Positions 50,832-51,238 of a DNA stretch of 51,238 nucleotides are shown in pieces; the stretch's first letter is position 1; every line of letters begins with the position of its first letter. The notes under the pieces are model-generated. The model worked only from the letters and a program-made list of their open reading frames with translations. It did not search any database and had not been told where the DNA came from. Both the position numbers and the translations under genes were made by a program. The stretch is from SAR116 cluster bacterium AG-321-A13 (GTDB lineage: Bacteria > Pseudomonadota > Alphaproteobacteria > Puniceispirillales > Marisalimonadaceae), in the NCBI GenBank assembly GCA_003283875.1, contig QBXD01000006.1, positions 1 to 51,238 of the forward strand, given 5' to 3'.

Positions 50832-51122
50832 ATGACAAAAGTATCTATAATTAGATTTAGACCAAAACCTGAATGTTTTGATGAATTTTTAAATAACATT
50901 AAAGTTCGTAATGAAGAAAAAGCGAATTTGAACCCACCAACACACTATTTAATGACCACTTCTGATGAGGTAATTGCAATAGCTTTTCGAGCAGAAAGTG
51001 AACTTTCTGAAAGCTCCGCTAAAGGGGTAAATTGGTTGGATACTCAAAGAGACCTCCTATTGGAATATAGTAAAGAAGACAGACACACTATTCCTTTAAC
51101 TGGAAATTTGGTTGAGTACTAA
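50832..51122 (+). CDS. Small protein of unknown function
   Basis: The 96-aa protein (TKVSIIRFRPKPECFDEFLN, KANLNPPTHYLMTTSDEVIA) has the strand-helix pattern of a dimeric alpha/beta-barrel (ABM-like) but no firm match. A TAGGAGAAG ribosome site precedes the ATG. It follows the multicopper oxidase after 54 nt, with its own likely promoter, and contains a single Cys. Confidence 0.6.
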   Translation: MTKVSIIRFRPKPECFDEFLNNIKVRNEEKANLNPPTHYLMTTSDEVIAIAFRAESELSESSAKGVNWLDTQRDLLLEYSKEDRHTIPLTGNLVEY

Positions 51123-51154
51123 GCTGTTCAAAAATTAACGGATTTTTCATTTAA

Positions 51155-51238
51155 CTATTGATTATTCGGCAAAGCATAAGTCCATATTTGGTCGATTAAC
51201 TTAACTACGTCGTCACCTCCAGAAAAAAGCATTTTTGA
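51155..51238 (-). CDS. C-terminal end of a minus-strand gene cut by the window
   Basis: The minus-strand frame from the window edge reads SKMLFSGGDDVVKLIDQIWT, then YALPNNQ and a TAG stop. It looks like a real C-terminus: coding-like composition and 27 residues with no stop. The 5' part is outside the window, so no family can be assigned. Confidence 0.5.
   Translation of the reverse strand, partial: SKMLFSGGDDVVKLIDQIWTYALPNNQ

Noticed and set aside
1-51238. CRISPR array, insertion sequence, prophage or toxin-antitoxin pair
   Set aside because: No repeat-spacer array, no transposase or integrase and no convincing toxin-antitoxin pair was seen.

Overview
The window is a 51.2 kb piece of a very AT-rich, densely packed bacterial chromosome. 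It looks like a free-living marine alphaproteobacterium with a small, low-GC genome. The support is an alphaproteobacterial-type porin, DMT and ABC transporters, aromatic-acid genes, a methanethiol oxidase, very short intergenic gaps and frequent TTG starts. The exact clade cannot be fixed from the sequence alone. I see no phage, insertion sequence, CRISPR array, rRNA or intact tRNA.

Layout. (1) 1-6.9 kb: the end of an MmgE/PrpD gene, a DUF457 membrane protein, a Baeyer-Villiger-type monooxygenase, then a minus-strand 4-hydroxybenzoate block (pobA, pcaH, pcaG) with a cyclic-nucleotide-binding protein beyond it. (2) 6.9-12.3 kb: hpt, a zinc alcohol dehydrogenase, a DMT exporter, and a bactofilin / CsaA-like / DapA-like operon ending in an intrinsic terminator. 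(3) 12.3-17.9 kb: SCO1, an orphan ModA-like protein, a MOSC protein, an inverse-autotransporter beta-barrel with a separate exported partner, and pseudoazurin. (4) 18-26.5 kb: an AtuA pair, a helix-turn-helix protein with a degenerate MT-A70-like domain, a MazG-like enzyme, AzlCD, endonuclease III, and a photolyase operon that includes an easily missed 50-aa DUF2256 gene. (5) 26.6-29.4 kb: a porin with a structured leader and three palindromic operators, flanked by two winged-helix regulators. (6) 29.4-33.1 kb: a methanethiol oxidase / ferredoxin / CoA-binding operon facing a glutathione transferase and a methyltransferase. (7) 33.2-42 kb: mixed small enzymes, an FG-GAP/ASPIC protein and a frameshifted HCCA-isomerase gene. 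(8) 42.1-47.1 kb: a complete carbohydrate ABC importer whose two permeases both carry extra domains. (9) 48.3-50.8 kb: a tRNA-fMet fragment, then a CueR-type promoter driving DUF4396, cytochrome c and a multicopper oxidase.

The observations most worth following up are: the copper locus (a textbook CueR operator in front of a multicopper oxidase whose type-1 copper cysteine is replaced by tyrosine); the DUF11-like domain inserted in the periplasmic loop of the sugar permease; the porin leader with operators around its -10 and a terminator hairpin before the start codon; the catalytically degenerate MT-A70-like regulator; the split intimin-like pair; and the degenerate initiator-tRNA 3' half.
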